From Corythucha ciliata (Eukaryota; Arthropoda; Insecta; Hemiptera; Tingidae), in assembly GCA_038030265.1 (NCBI GenBank), contig CM075939.1, forward strand, positions 39,041,253 through 39,105,252: DNA of 64,000 nucleotides, given 5' to 3'. A model generated the notes under the pieces. It searched no databases and was not told where the DNA came from. It saw nothing but the letters and a program-made list of their open reading frames with translations. Below are positions 21,639 through 33,401 of this stretch, one piece after another (position 1 is the first letter of the stretch; each line of letters starts with the position of its first letter). The translations under genes were made by a program, and so were the position numbers.

Positions 21639-21649
21639 CTCCAGAGCCA

Positions 21650-23110
21650 GGACTTCCTTCACACAGGGAGATCCTGAGAGCTAGAGCGTGAGAGAATTCA
21701 GGGGCATTAATTGGGGGGGGGGGGTAAATAAAGCAACGAACGCACAATACAAGTCAGAAAAAATTGTCACTTTTCGCAACGTCACTTCACAGCTGAAATT
21801 AAGAAAAGTCTTAATTCAAAGCTAAAAGTGAAAAATCGTCATATTTTCATAGCTGATATTGTGAAAATCGCTCATTATTCGCGGATAAAATTGAGAAAAA
21901 TCGCTACTATACATCTGAAATTGAGGGAAAAAGCTAAAACTCAGGGAAATAGCAAGCTATATACTTAGTATCTAAAAAGAGCTAAGTGTAAGTTTTGATA
22001 TCTGCGATGTTGCATGTTCCACAGCTAAATATCTAGGAATTTCCCAAAATTTCTGGGAATATTTACTAGTACATAGCATCCGGGCTAGCCTACCACGGCG
22101 GCGGCGCAGTGACGAAAAACCACAAAATGTCCACATTTTAGAGCCAAGTACAAGCAAAATTGGGAACATCCTGTCTGAAAGTCACGCTCTTGCACGTTTC
22201 ACGTCTTAATTTCACGAATTTGCGAGTTTCGGGCCATGATTTCAGCAAACTTTTAAATTACGGGTCAGGCGCGGATCAGGAGTTTTTCTCAAGATAGGGC
22301 ACTCAAAGAAGTTCCAGCACGTTTTTTCCTCAATTTTAGCCGCGATCGAGCCCTTTTACTCATCAGTTTATCCTTGAAAAGGCCTTCATAAATCGTGAAT
22401 TAGCGGTTTTTCTTACTTTTGGTTTGGGCTCTGCTTCACGAAACGAGGAATTGGTGCGCTTTCTCAATTTTTAACCGTGAAATTGGAAGCTTTCTGTCCC
22501 CCTGTGGAGCTGCTGTGGGAGCATCCTGTCTCCTGTGAGAAAAATATAACTTTTTCTCAACTTTGAACGAAAATTGGCATTTTCCCTATATTTTTCCAAC
22601 AATGAGTGCTTTCCTGCAAATTCTACTGTGAACGAGCACCCCTTTCTCATTTTTAGTCGTGAAAAGGTTACTATAAACGTCGAATAAGCATATTTTCTTA
22701 ATTTTGGCCCGGACGTAAAGATCACGAAGCCACGAATGTGTGTGTTTTCTCAAATTCTGATGCAGATTTGAACTCCATTTCTCAATTTTATCCACGAATG
22801 GACCTGATCCTTCTATTTGGTGGAATTTTGGTCACGGACTTGCCCCAAGGAACGGCGCATTATTATTGTTCTTTTTCTCAATTTTCATCTGGATGTTTTA
22901 ACGAGAATACGTTTTACTGGAGTGTTGGGACCAATTCGGCAGGAGTGGCAAAATAAATTTTACAGCGCGTGCGCCGCCTCTTGCGGGCGGTGCTGGTTGG
23001 AGGAAATTGGGGTGGTAGAGGGGTATCCCACCCCATAGCAGGGCCGCAGGACTGAACGCAGTGGGCGAATTCCAAAATGTTAATGCCACTTTTGCGTTGG
23101 TTGGAGGGGG
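21650..23110. repeat. AT-rich array continued, mixed orientation
   Basis: Units of the ~30-bp array in minus orientation at 21780-21960 and in plus orientation at 22310-22880, interrupted by a less regular stretch at 21960-22300. A GC-richer block with CTTGCGGGCGGTGCTGG follows near 22980. No gene is supported; the frames seen are array translations. Confidence 0.65.
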
Positions 23111-23379
23111 GGTGTTCAAGTTTCTAAGGTCAACATTGCAATCGCGGTGCCATTAATTAAATGTTTTGTGTGTGATTTCAGCTTAATTTCAACAAAACTG
23201 GTTACTGTGGCAAAATTACGTGCTTTTAAACAGCGCAAACAGTACAGCGCAATTTCGGACCTATGAATGAGACATGTTTGACAGGTCATACTCCCTGGTC
23301 CTAAGCTGTTACTCTCAAGAGCTTAGTACGTACAAAATGGTGTTTGACTGGCGGTACAAAATGGTGTTTGACTGGCTAA

Positions 23380-23730
23380 TTACGCTCTAAAATTGGCCAA
23401 CTTGACTTGGCTGGGGTTTGGAAATTCGTTGTGGTTCGGAGCTTTGATTAGGTTTTGAGCTTTGCTGTGGTTAGATCCTTACTGTGGTTTGTAGCTTTAC
23501 TGAGGTTATAGAGCTTGTCCTTGGAGTTTTGCTGTGGAGAGGAGCTGTGGTTACAGCTTGGCACTGAAGTTTTGATGTGGTTTCGGGCGTTGCTCTGGTT
23601 GGAGCTTTGTTCTAGTTTGGAGCTTTGCTGCCGTTACGAACTTTGCTGTGTTTTAGAGGCATTTGTTACGGTTTGGAGCTTTGCCGGAGTTGGGCATTTT
23701 TGTGGTTTAAAATATCAGACGAAATACTAA
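23380..23730 (+). repeat. Degenerate array 'GGAGCTTTGCTGTGGTT'
   Basis: Loose repeats of GGAGCTTTGCTGTGGTT at about 20-25-bp spacing. The open frame at 23515-23730 is a translation of this repeat (LELCCRYELCC-like) and is rejected as a gene. The same unit recurs at 43900-44280. Confidence 0.75.
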
Positions 23731-23929
23731 AGCGTTTGACGGTGGTGGGAGGGGGGAGTCTGGCGTCTGTGAAAAAATGGTCTTGTTGAGTTCTATCTAT
23801 GTGCCCGAATATTCTCTCCGCGGCCGGGTGGCATGTTCAAGGGATGATCCCCCCCCCCCGGACACATTCACGCAACTACATTTCCGATACACGGGGGTGT
23901 GAGGTCATGTTGACGTACTGTGTGTGCCA

Positions 23930-24230
23930 ATTCAGAACATGTGCCGCGAATTAGCCGTTTTTTCCATATTTAGCCATGTCTTAGCTCTTTTTCTCCAATT
24001 TAAGCAACGAATTTGCACTTTTTCTCGGGTTTATCCGCGAATTAACATTTTTATATTTTTAGCCATTTTTTTACTACTAGTAGTTTTAGTTGCTAATTAG
24101 CGTTATTTTCTCAATTTAGCCGCCCATTAGCGCCTTTTCTCAGTTTTTATCCGTGTAATGTGTTTAAACATACCCCGTATATGTGGACCAGGGGCGGTCA
24201 GCCCCCTCACTACTGGCGGTCCCCGTAAAC
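23930..24230 (+). repeat. AT-rich array with GC-rich end
   Basis: Units of the ~30-bp array (CGAATTAGC, TTTTCTC, TTTAGCC) run to about 24160 and are followed by AGGGGCGGTCAGCCCCCTCA and CTACTGGCGGTCCCC. That GC-rich block resembles the other hAT-like right ends in the window, but no terminus can be fixed. Confidence 0.45.
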
Positions 24231-24589
24231 GCAACTTTGCGCTGTCGACCCATTCATAAAGCAATTTCGCAGGACTGGCTCAGTCAAATAACCAATTTTG
24301 AGGGGTTGCGTCGGTAAAAAGAATCAAATTGCTGATTTGACTAATTAGAAAAAACAATTTTGCTTATTTAATTCTATCAAACCCCAAATTTCGCGGATCT
24401 GGCCTTTATTGAAACCGACTTCGTAGGTTTGGCTCCTTTAAAAGCGTTGTTTGCGGCGGCGGGGGGGGGGGGGCTTTTGGCTCATTTGAGACCAGCTACT
24501 ATCCGACAACGTCTTGGCCGCTTCGGCCCTTGTACGGTAAGTACGGTATTTTTAGAGTGGGTGGAGAGCCTGGACTAACCAGCCCTGAC

Positions 24590-24990
24590 TGGGTTAACAA
24601 ATAGTCGTGAGATTGCAAAATCCTGAGATAAATATTTGTGAGTTTACAAAGCCGGGTCCTATGAGGCAAATTACAAGTTTTCTGGCTCAATGTCCTCGAA
24701 ATTGAAAGTTTCTGGTCTTAATTCAAGTGAAATTGCTAGTTCGGAGCCTTAGTTTGAGCAAAGTTGCAAGTTTTAGGGCCTTTTTTTTAGTGGTGGGGGA
24801 TCCATCTGGCTAGCCGGCCACCGACAGAGCCAAGAGCCCGCCGAATACCCGGGAAATTAGAAGATTAAAACGAAGCCTGACAATTTCTCGCGAAATTGGA
24901 AGTTTCCCGGCTGAATAGCCGCGTAATTGCAAGTTTTGTGTCCTCATTTCGGAGTAATGGAAGTTTTTGGGACCTTTTTATTAGTGGCCG
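24590..24990 (+). repeat. Degenerate array 'GCAAGTTTT..GGCC'
   Basis: Repeats of the form AAATTGCAAGTTTT-GGGCCTTAATT with spacing of about 35-50 bp, for example at 24699, 24733, 24767, 24892 and 24926. No coding potential. Confidence 0.55.
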
Positions 24991-25323
24991 TCGCGCCGAC
25001 CGGGACTGGACCGGTCCAGTCGTTCACACGAGCACGCTAAACTTGATGCCCTTGATGATGAATGTGAAGAGTGGCCCACCCTTCAGTCTAGAACTAGCTA
25101 CGCCCATGTTTCAACTTATTTCATGCTTTTCCAGGAGATCGAAACGAGACTTTTGAACCCACTAATGGTGCAGAAAAAAGGCGATAAAATTGATGTTGCG
25201 TTGTGTAGGCGATAGATGAATGGAGAAGGGTCCGAGGCTCCGATAAGCTCTCCCTTCAATAGTCCTTTGGTTAAAAATAGTAGAAATTATCGAAAGACCA
25301 TCTGCAATCATAGTAGACTCTAT

Positions 25324-25402
25324 TTTCTTAGGGTGGGAGGGGGGAATTGAACCCCTAAAACCTTTGACGCCTCAGGACTAGAGTACTGTGCCAATAAATT
25401 AG
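25324..25402 (-). repeat. tRNA-like segment, possible SINE head
   Basis: The reverse complement contains a T-arm-like block (GGGGTTCAATTCCCC), preceded by GTCCTGAGGCGTCAAAGG, which looks like an anticodon arm region, and by TGGCACAGTACTCTAG in the A-box position. The acceptor stem does not close and the D arm is poor, so a functional tRNA is unlikely. A tRNA-derived SINE head is the best guess; no poly-A or tandem tail is visible. Confidence 0.3.
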
Positions 25403-25499
25403 CGATTTGTTTTCTTCGATGGTGCATTTTCCGATGAAATTCCCTCTCTCTAGTCTCCCCATTTTTCTTCATTACGTTTCGAGATGCCTCAGAAATAGT

Positions 25500-27740
25500 T
25501 TTCGACCACAATTATTATTAAGAACAGGATGATGTGGAGGGGGATCTAATAGCCTCAGCCTTTCATCCTTCATGCTGAAACCACGCACTCTTGAAAAAAG
25601 GCGAATCGTTTTCATGCATCTTACGCACTGGATTGTTGAATTCGCCCAGATTACTAGCGCGCCAATTGCGTAAAGCCTTTCAAATTAGGCCACCCCATTC
25701 GTGATTTACTATAACACGCTTCCCCTCTCACACCATCGTGTCTGAGGTGCTCAATTAAACCAGCAAGGGCTTTATCTCGGTAAATACGAGCTTTTCGATG
25801 CCCGGTTAATTACGCCGTTAGGATAATTATGTCAAATCAGCGTCCTCTTCGATTATAATAATTATCGCGCACAATAGTGAGCAATGAACTCGTAACGCAT
25901 TCCCCCTACTTTCAGTGAGTATTTTTCGATTTAAATAACGTTAGACAATAGTCAAAAGCCCCAATTAAATAATTATTTTGCCGCCATTGTTATAATTTAT
26001 AACGAGCGGCACTCACCGGTCTCTCTTCAGACAGTTTTCCACTGCTTCTCGAATAAGATTTTATGATTCTTTGACTGTCCCAGGGTCCTACCTACCAATA
26101 CAATAAAAAAAGTACCGTGACGTTAAGAATAGCGTCTGGAACAATTACGATGAGGGGCTTGTTGGGGGGAGGGGTTGGAGTAGAAGGAATTTAAAGTGGT
26201 GAACCCTCAGAGCTGAACGAACTCCTATTGTTTTGTTTTCCACGAGTGCGTTGTTGCATCTCTTCTTGTTTTCCGTTGTAGCTCCCTCTCTGTCTCTCTT
26301 CGTTCCTCTTTAACGAACTGGCATTGTTGTGTGATTTTCAAGGAAAATTTGAAAAGTGGAGAAACCCCTGCTTGCAAATAGAATGTCTGGTTAGTGGGTT
26401 TGTTGGCGAATGGATGGTTGAGACGGGTTGGTGGGTGGGGGGGGGATGAGAGTCTTAAATGGAGCAGAACAGGGTCAGAATGAGAGGAGGTAAAAAGAGT
26501 GTGATGAAATAATATGAGTTGCGGTGGCGGGGGGGGGGGGCAAGTTTGTTTCCCCGGAGGGAAAACTCAATTAAATGAATAGTGCCGAGGAGGAGAAAGG
26601 AGTCTTCTCTTTTTTTCTTTCCTACCCCGCCTCCCCGTTCAGGCTCCTGCAACCGTATTTTCTGGTGTTTTCCGGATATGAGCGAGGGGATTTTTTGGGA
26701 TGAAATTAAATGACCCGTAATTTTCTCGCAAGCTGCTAAAAGAGATAGTCAAGGATGGGAATGAGACGACGACGGTGGTTTGCGGTCGTGCAGACGAGAA
26801 GGAGTGGGGGGGGGAGAGCAAGATTATCACCAAAGAAAAGTTAATATACCTCGGTCTCGAGCTATTAATCAACTCAGCGTGCGGAATAAGCCAACAAGTC
26901 TCCCCCCCCCCCTATACGACAATAATATCTCGTTCACCCATCCCTTCCACAAAGCCACCGGTTATCATTTTGCCTTGACCCACCCATCACCACAACCATT
27001 TTCTTCTTAAAAACAACACGGTTTCTATTCTGCTCACTACGCCCACCCCCCCTAACTGAAGGCTGACCGACCTGAAAAGATGAAAAATCACTCGTGTGAA
27101 TTCTAGCATGCCTATACTCTTTATCAGGGCGCTTCCACCTTATTCACGCTTCCAACTTCTAGGGAAAGGTTGACGTTTTATACAGTCCAAAAGCGACGTA
27201 ACTTTTTTTGTTCGTTACGTGTGAGAAGAACGCGCTTTTGACTCTTTGCGGACGGGGGTTTTTCCCCCCTCACAGCGAGCGATAATGACACTATTTGGGC
27301 CCGCCCTAACCCGTTCACGCCGTTCCCGGCCTAACCTGGGCCGTTGACCGTTCACGTGGCAGTTTAGCGAACTCGTACGTACAGTTCGGTTTAATTAAAA
27401 CTGATGCCACGCTCGCACGAAAACTAAAAAACAAAAATTGGCAATTAAAATTCTAAATTAAGGATTTCGCTTTGTTCAATGATGAAGAGGTATGAAAGTG
27501 AAGGACACAGATCTGAATTTTTAGATAAAATTGAGTGTGGGTGGACGATTATTTGAATAAATTACAGGTTCAACACGGATTGAAGAAGCCACTAATTAAT
27601 TTTTTTAAACAATCAAATGCAGGCGATTTAATCTTATTTTACTTATTATTGTCTATATGAAACTTCTAAAACGAAATAGGGATCGCGTTATTTGAACGGC
27701 AGAGACGTGTGTGTGTGTTTCTTATTAGTGCGCTGATGCT
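25500..27740. other. Unique-looking sequence, no gene recognised
   Basis: Not organised in arrays. Includes several G or C homopolymers of 10 or more bases (near 26440, 26530 and 26903) and a GC-richer stretch near 27290-27380. The frames found are low-complexity. It may belong to the same gene territory as the receptor exon at 35.3 kb, but no exon is identifiable. Confidence 0.4.
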
Positions 27741-27749
27741 TCTTTGCGA

Positions 27750-28890
27750 GGAGCAAAATGGTTCACACTGGTGGTTTTACCACAAAACAAAGTTACCAAC
27801 CCAAAATTCAAGTTTCTGCTCCAGAACGTAGAGAAGTTTTCTGTAAGAAACTGCCGATTTCACCCTAACAAAATTAGTGGTTTTACCTCAAAACAAAAAT
27901 GTCGTCTTAGTTTTGGGGAAAACGTCAGTTTTGGTATGAAATTGTCAGTTTTGAAGTAAAATATCCAGTTTTGGGGTAAAATAATCAGACTTCCTGACAA
28001 CATGGCCAATGACAATTTTAATGGGTACAATTGGGATCGGACACGGCAATGTTGCCATAGAAATCCCGGCCCCGCCGGTCTATCAAAGCATATTTGGCAT
28101 CCAAGAATCTACCAATCATGTTCGAGAAAACTTGGATGCCAAACAAAAGGTGTCCGTCGCCGATAATCACTTTCAAGGTGGAATAACCATCAGTTATAGG
28201 GTAAAATCGTCTGTTTAGGTACCTATGTAACGTGATATTTTGGGATGAAATCGATCGTAAGTTTTGAGATTAAAATCGTCAGTTTTAGAGTAAAATCTTT
28301 CCTTTTCGGTTGAAACAAAGTTCTTGTCATGGTAAAATAAATCTTTTCAGGGTAAAATGATCACAATTTTGAGGTGGAACCGTAAACGTTTTGGGGCAAA
28401 CTCACCAGTTTTGTAGGTGACAGAAAATTCGGGGTAGCACGTCAGCTTTGGAGCGAAATTGTCTGTATTAGTGTAATGTCGTCCCTTTTTGGAACAAATT
28501 GTCAGTATTGTGATGACATCGTCGGTGAAATCATCAGTTTTAATGTGTGTGTTTTGGGGGTAAAATCGCCAGTTGTGTTGTGAAAACTTTAGTTTTAGGA
28601 ATAATATATTCAGTTTCAGAGTAAAATCTCCAGTTTTGGGTTTGAAAATGTCATTTTTTTCAAGTCTCTCGCAGGCAAGACGTTGAAAAATCGGACTCCT
28701 TTTATTGGAGAGCTAAGCCCTTCCTACAAGTATCAATATTTCTAGGGGAACCATTGTCAATTTTCGGGCAGAACTTTCTTAATAGAAGGCTACAAACGAC
28801 AGTTTCCCAGCAGAAATGTTAGTTTTTTGACGGATTCTGAACCCTTTTTGTAAAAATTCAGTTTCTGGGGAACAATTTGACGATTTAAAG
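27750..28890 (+). repeat. Degenerate array 'CAGTTTTGGGGTAAAAT'
   Basis: Units close to CAGTTTTGGGGTAAAATCGT repeat at spacings of about 23-25 bp, for example at 27960, 28240-28330 and 28560-28650. A 13-bp stem (TTTGGCATCCAAG and its complement, 28097-28142) lies inside. The open frames 27744-27959 and 28009-28218 arise from the array. Confidence 0.75.
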
Positions 28891-28929
28891 CGCCTATAAT
28901 CTGAGTTCAGTTCACTTGCTGGGGTCTCT

Positions 28930-28984
28930 GGTGCATCTGACATCTTTCTGCCCACCCCTAAACTACGGGCTGGCTACGCCCCTG
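28930..28984. mobile_element. hAT-like right terminus (solo)
   Basis: Ends GGCTGGCTACGCCCCTG; the reverse complement begins CAGGGGCGTAGCCAGCC, a form common for hAT-type terminal inverted repeats. It directly follows the 27750-28890 array. No matching left end or 8-bp duplication could be found. Confidence 0.4.
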
Positions 28985-30235
28985 TTTTACACGTGGAAGT
29001 CAATCACACTCGCCCCGCAAAGCCTTATTTAGTAGAATAAAAACTGATTTTCTACTAGACAAGCTGTTTATGATGTTCTTATCAGCATGCAGGAGTTTTC
29101 GGCTGTCTTTGGCCTCCTCATGCAAGTGCTCCAATAAGATTGGGCGGAATGACGTGTCTTGGGATTTTGTGACTGGAGGAGTACGGAAATGTAAACTGAC
29201 TTCCCAACTAACGAGAGGTTGAAGGGCTTCATCACGCAATTTCGTCCTTACGGAAACTTTGGACCTTTTCTGTAGGAGCCACAAGAATTTTTCCGCGGAC
29301 GGTGGCCACATAGTCGAAAGCTCTGCGAAGTCCAAGGGAGCGCCTGCCAAGTGCCAGCTCCTGCAGTCGAGAAAACTGCCTCAAAACAATCGAGAGGGCA
29401 AAACGCTCGTACTCATCCAGCTTCGAAGGGCGCTGATGCCTTTTTTAAGTGCCCCTTTCCGCCTGAAATTTTCAATTGAGCATTGTTCCAAAGACTTATA
29501 AGCCGTCCATCTCGAATTTTAGAATCAGAACGATCTAATGGTGGTTCCAAGAGGGAGGGGCCACAGGGGCCATGGGCCCTCACATAAAGTCGAGGTCCCA
29601 TGCAAAAAAACATAATTAAAACCCCGTCCCATTAAGCCCAATCGAGGTTACTAACGGCCGTGGTTGTTGGTGGTATAGCAACCAATTTTCTCGACTCCAT
29701 CAGGGCCATGCACCAGTACAGACTCGGTAAAAACAGTCCTGATAGTGTGGTTGCCATTGCGTCTTAAGCTTCGTCTATGGATTCCACCTGTTGCATTTTT
29801 TCGAAACCGTTCACGCAACGGCTCCTGAGCTGCCCAGCGATCATCCGCCGCCCGCGGGAAAATTCGTGCGGTCCCTAAAAACGTGCACATGTGGTTAGAA
29901 ACGTTTGCAAACTGGTATCATAGTAAGAAATCTTTCTGTGAATCTTCTGATGGAAAATCGTCTCAACTTTCTGATTCCCCGAGAGGAAAAATCCCGCAAT
30001 ACTTAAGGTTTGATTTGAGCTTTCCATGGTTGAACCCGTCTGTGGTTCTTGTCAGGGTGGAGGGGGAGGGGTGAATTTTAGACTTAATTGAATTTTTTTT
30101 TTCAATTTCTTTCGATTTGAGCCGGACGTGTGATTAAAAAGACTCTTGAACATTGCACGATTTCCCCAAGAAAACGTCCCAAAGAGGTAAAAATAATGCT
30201 ATTGCGTTATTCTTAAGCCAAGTCCACGGCAAACA
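28985..30235. other. No gene recognised; degraded hAT-like end at 29535-29600
   Basis: Near 29535 the sequence TGGTTCCAAGAGGGAGGGGC followed by CACAGGGGCCATGGGCCCT is the reverse complement of the block at 60170-60216, which ends GGATCCGCCACTG. It is therefore probably a left end of the same hAT-like family. The open frames (for example 29000-29350, minus) match nothing I know. Confidence 0.35.
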
Positions 30236-30239
30236 ATGA

Positions 30240-32570
30240 GAACAGGCGCAAATACACTGCTGAAAGTTCAAAAAATAGCGTTCAATATTGAGAAAAATGG
30301 CTAATTCATTGTTAAAATTGCGGAAAATCACTTATTTGTGGATGGAAGTAAGAAAATAAAGTGTTAATTGGCAGCTAAAATTGGGAAAAAACCTCAATTA
30401 GCAGGTAAAATGAATAAAAACGCCAATTCGCTGCTCAAATTGAGAAAAATCGCCAATTGACGGAATAAAAACTCTACTTTACAGCTAAAGTTGGGATAAA
30501 TCACTTAAAATTCATGACAAAACGCTACATCTCGGCGAAAAATTGAGAAAAAGTGCGGAAATTCGCATATAAAATTGAGAATGAGTTGCAGAGAATGATA
30601 GGTATTGTGTTATTCTTAGGCATAAGGCACGGCTAAAATTGAGAACAGAAGAAAAACGCTACTTCAAAAAGTGGTAAATCATGGCCAAACTTGAGAAAAA
30701 TGGCTAATCAGATGTCAAGATTGGAAACAAACGCTAATATTCGCGGCAAAAATTGATAAACATTGCTAATTTCCGGCTAAAATTTCTAATTCACAGATGG
30801 TCCAGTCAATAAAAAAAATATAGACGCGGTCAGCTTAGTGAATTTTTATTTTTCCGCTGTGTTTGAGGTAGTTGGGAGGTTAACCGGAGACTGAGCTGGA
30901 GACCACCGGTAAGGTCACTTGTTTCGATTTTTCCTAATTATATCATACGCCGCAAATCGTAGTGCCAACAACTTTTTCTTCGAATGAATAGTTGACGAAA
31001 TTTGCGAAATTGAAATTTGTGGGTGGTAGATAGTGGTACAAATACGACTTATTCCGAGGATTTTGAGTAGTTCTTGAAAAAGGCATGGCTCGAATTCATG
31101 TCTCTGGTCCGTGGTATAATGTTTGGAACCCCAAAACGGGAAATCCATCTGCTCACGAAAGTTGATGCGGTGGTTTCAGCTATTGAGTCTTTGATCGCGT
31201 ATGCTTCGGCCAACGGGTGAATCTGTCAATGCATGTTAAAACGTAGTTGAAACCGTTAGATGTTGGAAGAGGTCTCACAATGTGCCCCACCATAGCCTTG
31301 ACCGAGAACAAAATTATTATTAATTCCTAATTCATCCAGACATTCCAGAATTTTCTTTTCGACAAATCCTTCCCTGTTATGGAATGAGCGGAGTAGGGGC
31401 TAGTTCACTAGTCTCACGAAGTCCTCTCGGATACAGATCGAAAAAGTGATACCAGTACAAATGCAAAACGCTCACTTCTAACCAATTTAAAGAACAGTGG
31501 TGGCCACTCAAAGATGTCAATTGTTGTCAATTGAGGATTCTCCGTACGGGACTCAAACTGGCTCAAATCGACATACTCAGAGAAAATGACAATAAAAATC
31601 TCACAGTTAAGGGCGATTTTTGGGCTCTACTTGCCAATCAGCACTTTTCTCAATAGGCCGCGTGTTCATTCTTCGTTCTTCTCAATTAGCGGTTTTGCCC
31701 CACCCCCTCCCACAGCCTTGAATTTGCGCATTTTATCAACTTTAGCAGCAAAGTAGCGTTTTTGTCCCGAGAGCGATGCTTCTTCATTTTCCACGAGTTT
31801 TGTCGTTTTCCTCAATTTTAGCAGCAAATTAGCGATTTTTTCAATTTTTTTTACCAGGGGATTAGCACTTTTCTCAGTTTACTCGCGAATTAGCGGTTTC
31901 TTCACCTCTTTTGCCATAAATTGGCGCTTTTTCTCAATTTCAGCCTGAAAAGTGGCCTTCGGAAGCCGCGCATTGGCGTATTATTATATTTTTGGCTCAA
32001 ATTAGAATGTTTCTTAATTTTAGCTGCGAAGTAGCGCTTTTTCTGAATTGTAGCGGCGTTGTAGCGTTCCAAACCTTGAATTAGCGAATTTTTCTCAATT
32101 TCAGTCACAAATTGGCGATTGACGCAAATTTAGCTGTAGCTTAGCGATGTTTTCTTCATTAAATCCACGAATTAATGTTTTTCCTCAACTTTATATCCGC
32201 AAATTGCAAATTAGCTATTTTCCCCAATTTCAGCAGTGAAATAGCGTTTTAAACTAATTCTGCGGCGATTTAGCATCGTATTCTGTCTTTTATACGCGAA
32301 TGGGCGATTTTCCACCATTTCAGTTGCGAATTTGCCATTTTTGTCCAATTTTAACTTGAAAGCGTATCTTTTTGTCAATATTATAGCGTGTTTTCTTAAT
32401 TTTAACCGCGGGGTTGGCCCAAATACAACACTTTTGCGTTGATTTCCACAATTTATTCGTAGAAGGCCTCCATGCACCGCGAATATGAATTTAAGCTTTT
32501 CGGGGGCCCTGTCCAATAGAGGGCCCGCGGCGCGGCCCCTCACCACCACCCGTACCTAGATACGTTACTG
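30240..32570. repeat. AT-rich array, two opposed halves, GC-rich end
   Basis: Minus-orientation units (GCTAATTCGCGGCTAAAATT form) at 30240-30800 and plus-orientation units (GCGAATTAGCG, TTTTTCTCAATTTTAGC) at 31640-32450, with about 0.8 kb of unrelated sequence between. The right end at 32500-32570 is GC-rich and finishes GTACCTAGATACGTTACTG, whose complement CAGTAACGTATC looks like a hAT terminus. The open frames 31902-32108 and 32211-32549 are array translations. Confidence 0.65.
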
Positions 32571-33050
32571 CGTGCTGGGGCCTGAAGTCCAAGGAAACAG
32601 CTGGACGTACACGGACCTTTTAGGGCTGCTTAAGTCGAGAAAATCTGCTAAGCCTCATTTTTGGAGATTTTATGGGGCTGTTTAGAGCGTTGGTACTAGT
32701 AGCTCTGGTGGGGTGGGGATCTATCACTCATATCCCCCCGCACCTACGCCCCTGCTGTCCATTTCTCTCGTGTGGACTCTGCTCGAACTGGTTGCATCAT
32801 GTCGATAAATCGATTTCTTCGCTCCCACCAAAAAGATTTAAGGAACTCAACAAGGGGCGCCGAAGCCCACTTAGCGTATTGTTGGCCGAATGAAATCCAC
32901 AAGTGGCTGTAATTATCGTTACAAGAACTCGAGGTAGCTTACATTGTTGACTCCTGATGAGCAATTTTGGCCGTAATGGTCAATATGGGACGAAATAGCG
33001 TGCCTTGTGGTTTCCTGGCCCTGAGATTGCGGAAATAGAGATGAATATTT
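32571..33050. other. No gene; second hAT-like terminus at 32754
   Basis: CGCACCTACGCCCCTG ends at 32754; its complement CAGGGGCGTAGGTGCG again looks like a hAT-type terminus. No partner found. The remainder is unrecognised. Confidence 0.35.
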
Positions 33051-33401
33051 GATTATAGGCGATAGACGAGACTCTGAAAGTTACAAAGAGGCTCACGTTC
33101 GATCATTTGAGCCGATAAATATATGGTTTTCGAGCAAAATTATCTTTTCCTTAGCGGTGTTTCTGTGGGCGGAGTCTGATATTTATGGTAAAAATGTTAT
33201 TTACGGTCTCGTAATAAGGCACAGGCGTTCTTCCCCTCGCCTACCGCGCCTGTGAGTATAGTCGCTTCGACGAAAAGCGCCAAAGACCCTTCAGTCTTTG
33301 ATCCACTTCCAAGGTAACTGAAAATCCAATTTTTGCGAAATAACATCAGACGTCTTCCTGCCATCTGCTTCCCCTTCCCAACCATCCCATCGCCTATAAT
33401 C
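33051..33401. mobile_element. Possible 351-bp element with 13-bp inverted ends
   Basis: GATTATAGGCGAT at 33051 and ATCGCCTATAATC at 33389-33401 are perfect inverted matches. No convincing target duplication and no coding content. This is a weak candidate for a TIR element. Confidence 0.35.

Noticed and set aside
23515..23730. Cys/Leu-rich 71-codon frame
   Set aside because: Translation of the GGAGCTTTGCTGTGGTT array; the repeated peptide has no cysteine-knot spacing.
29000..29350. 116-codon minus frame
   Set aside because: No recognisable motif, and the adjacent sequence is a degraded repeat end; not enough evidence for a gene.
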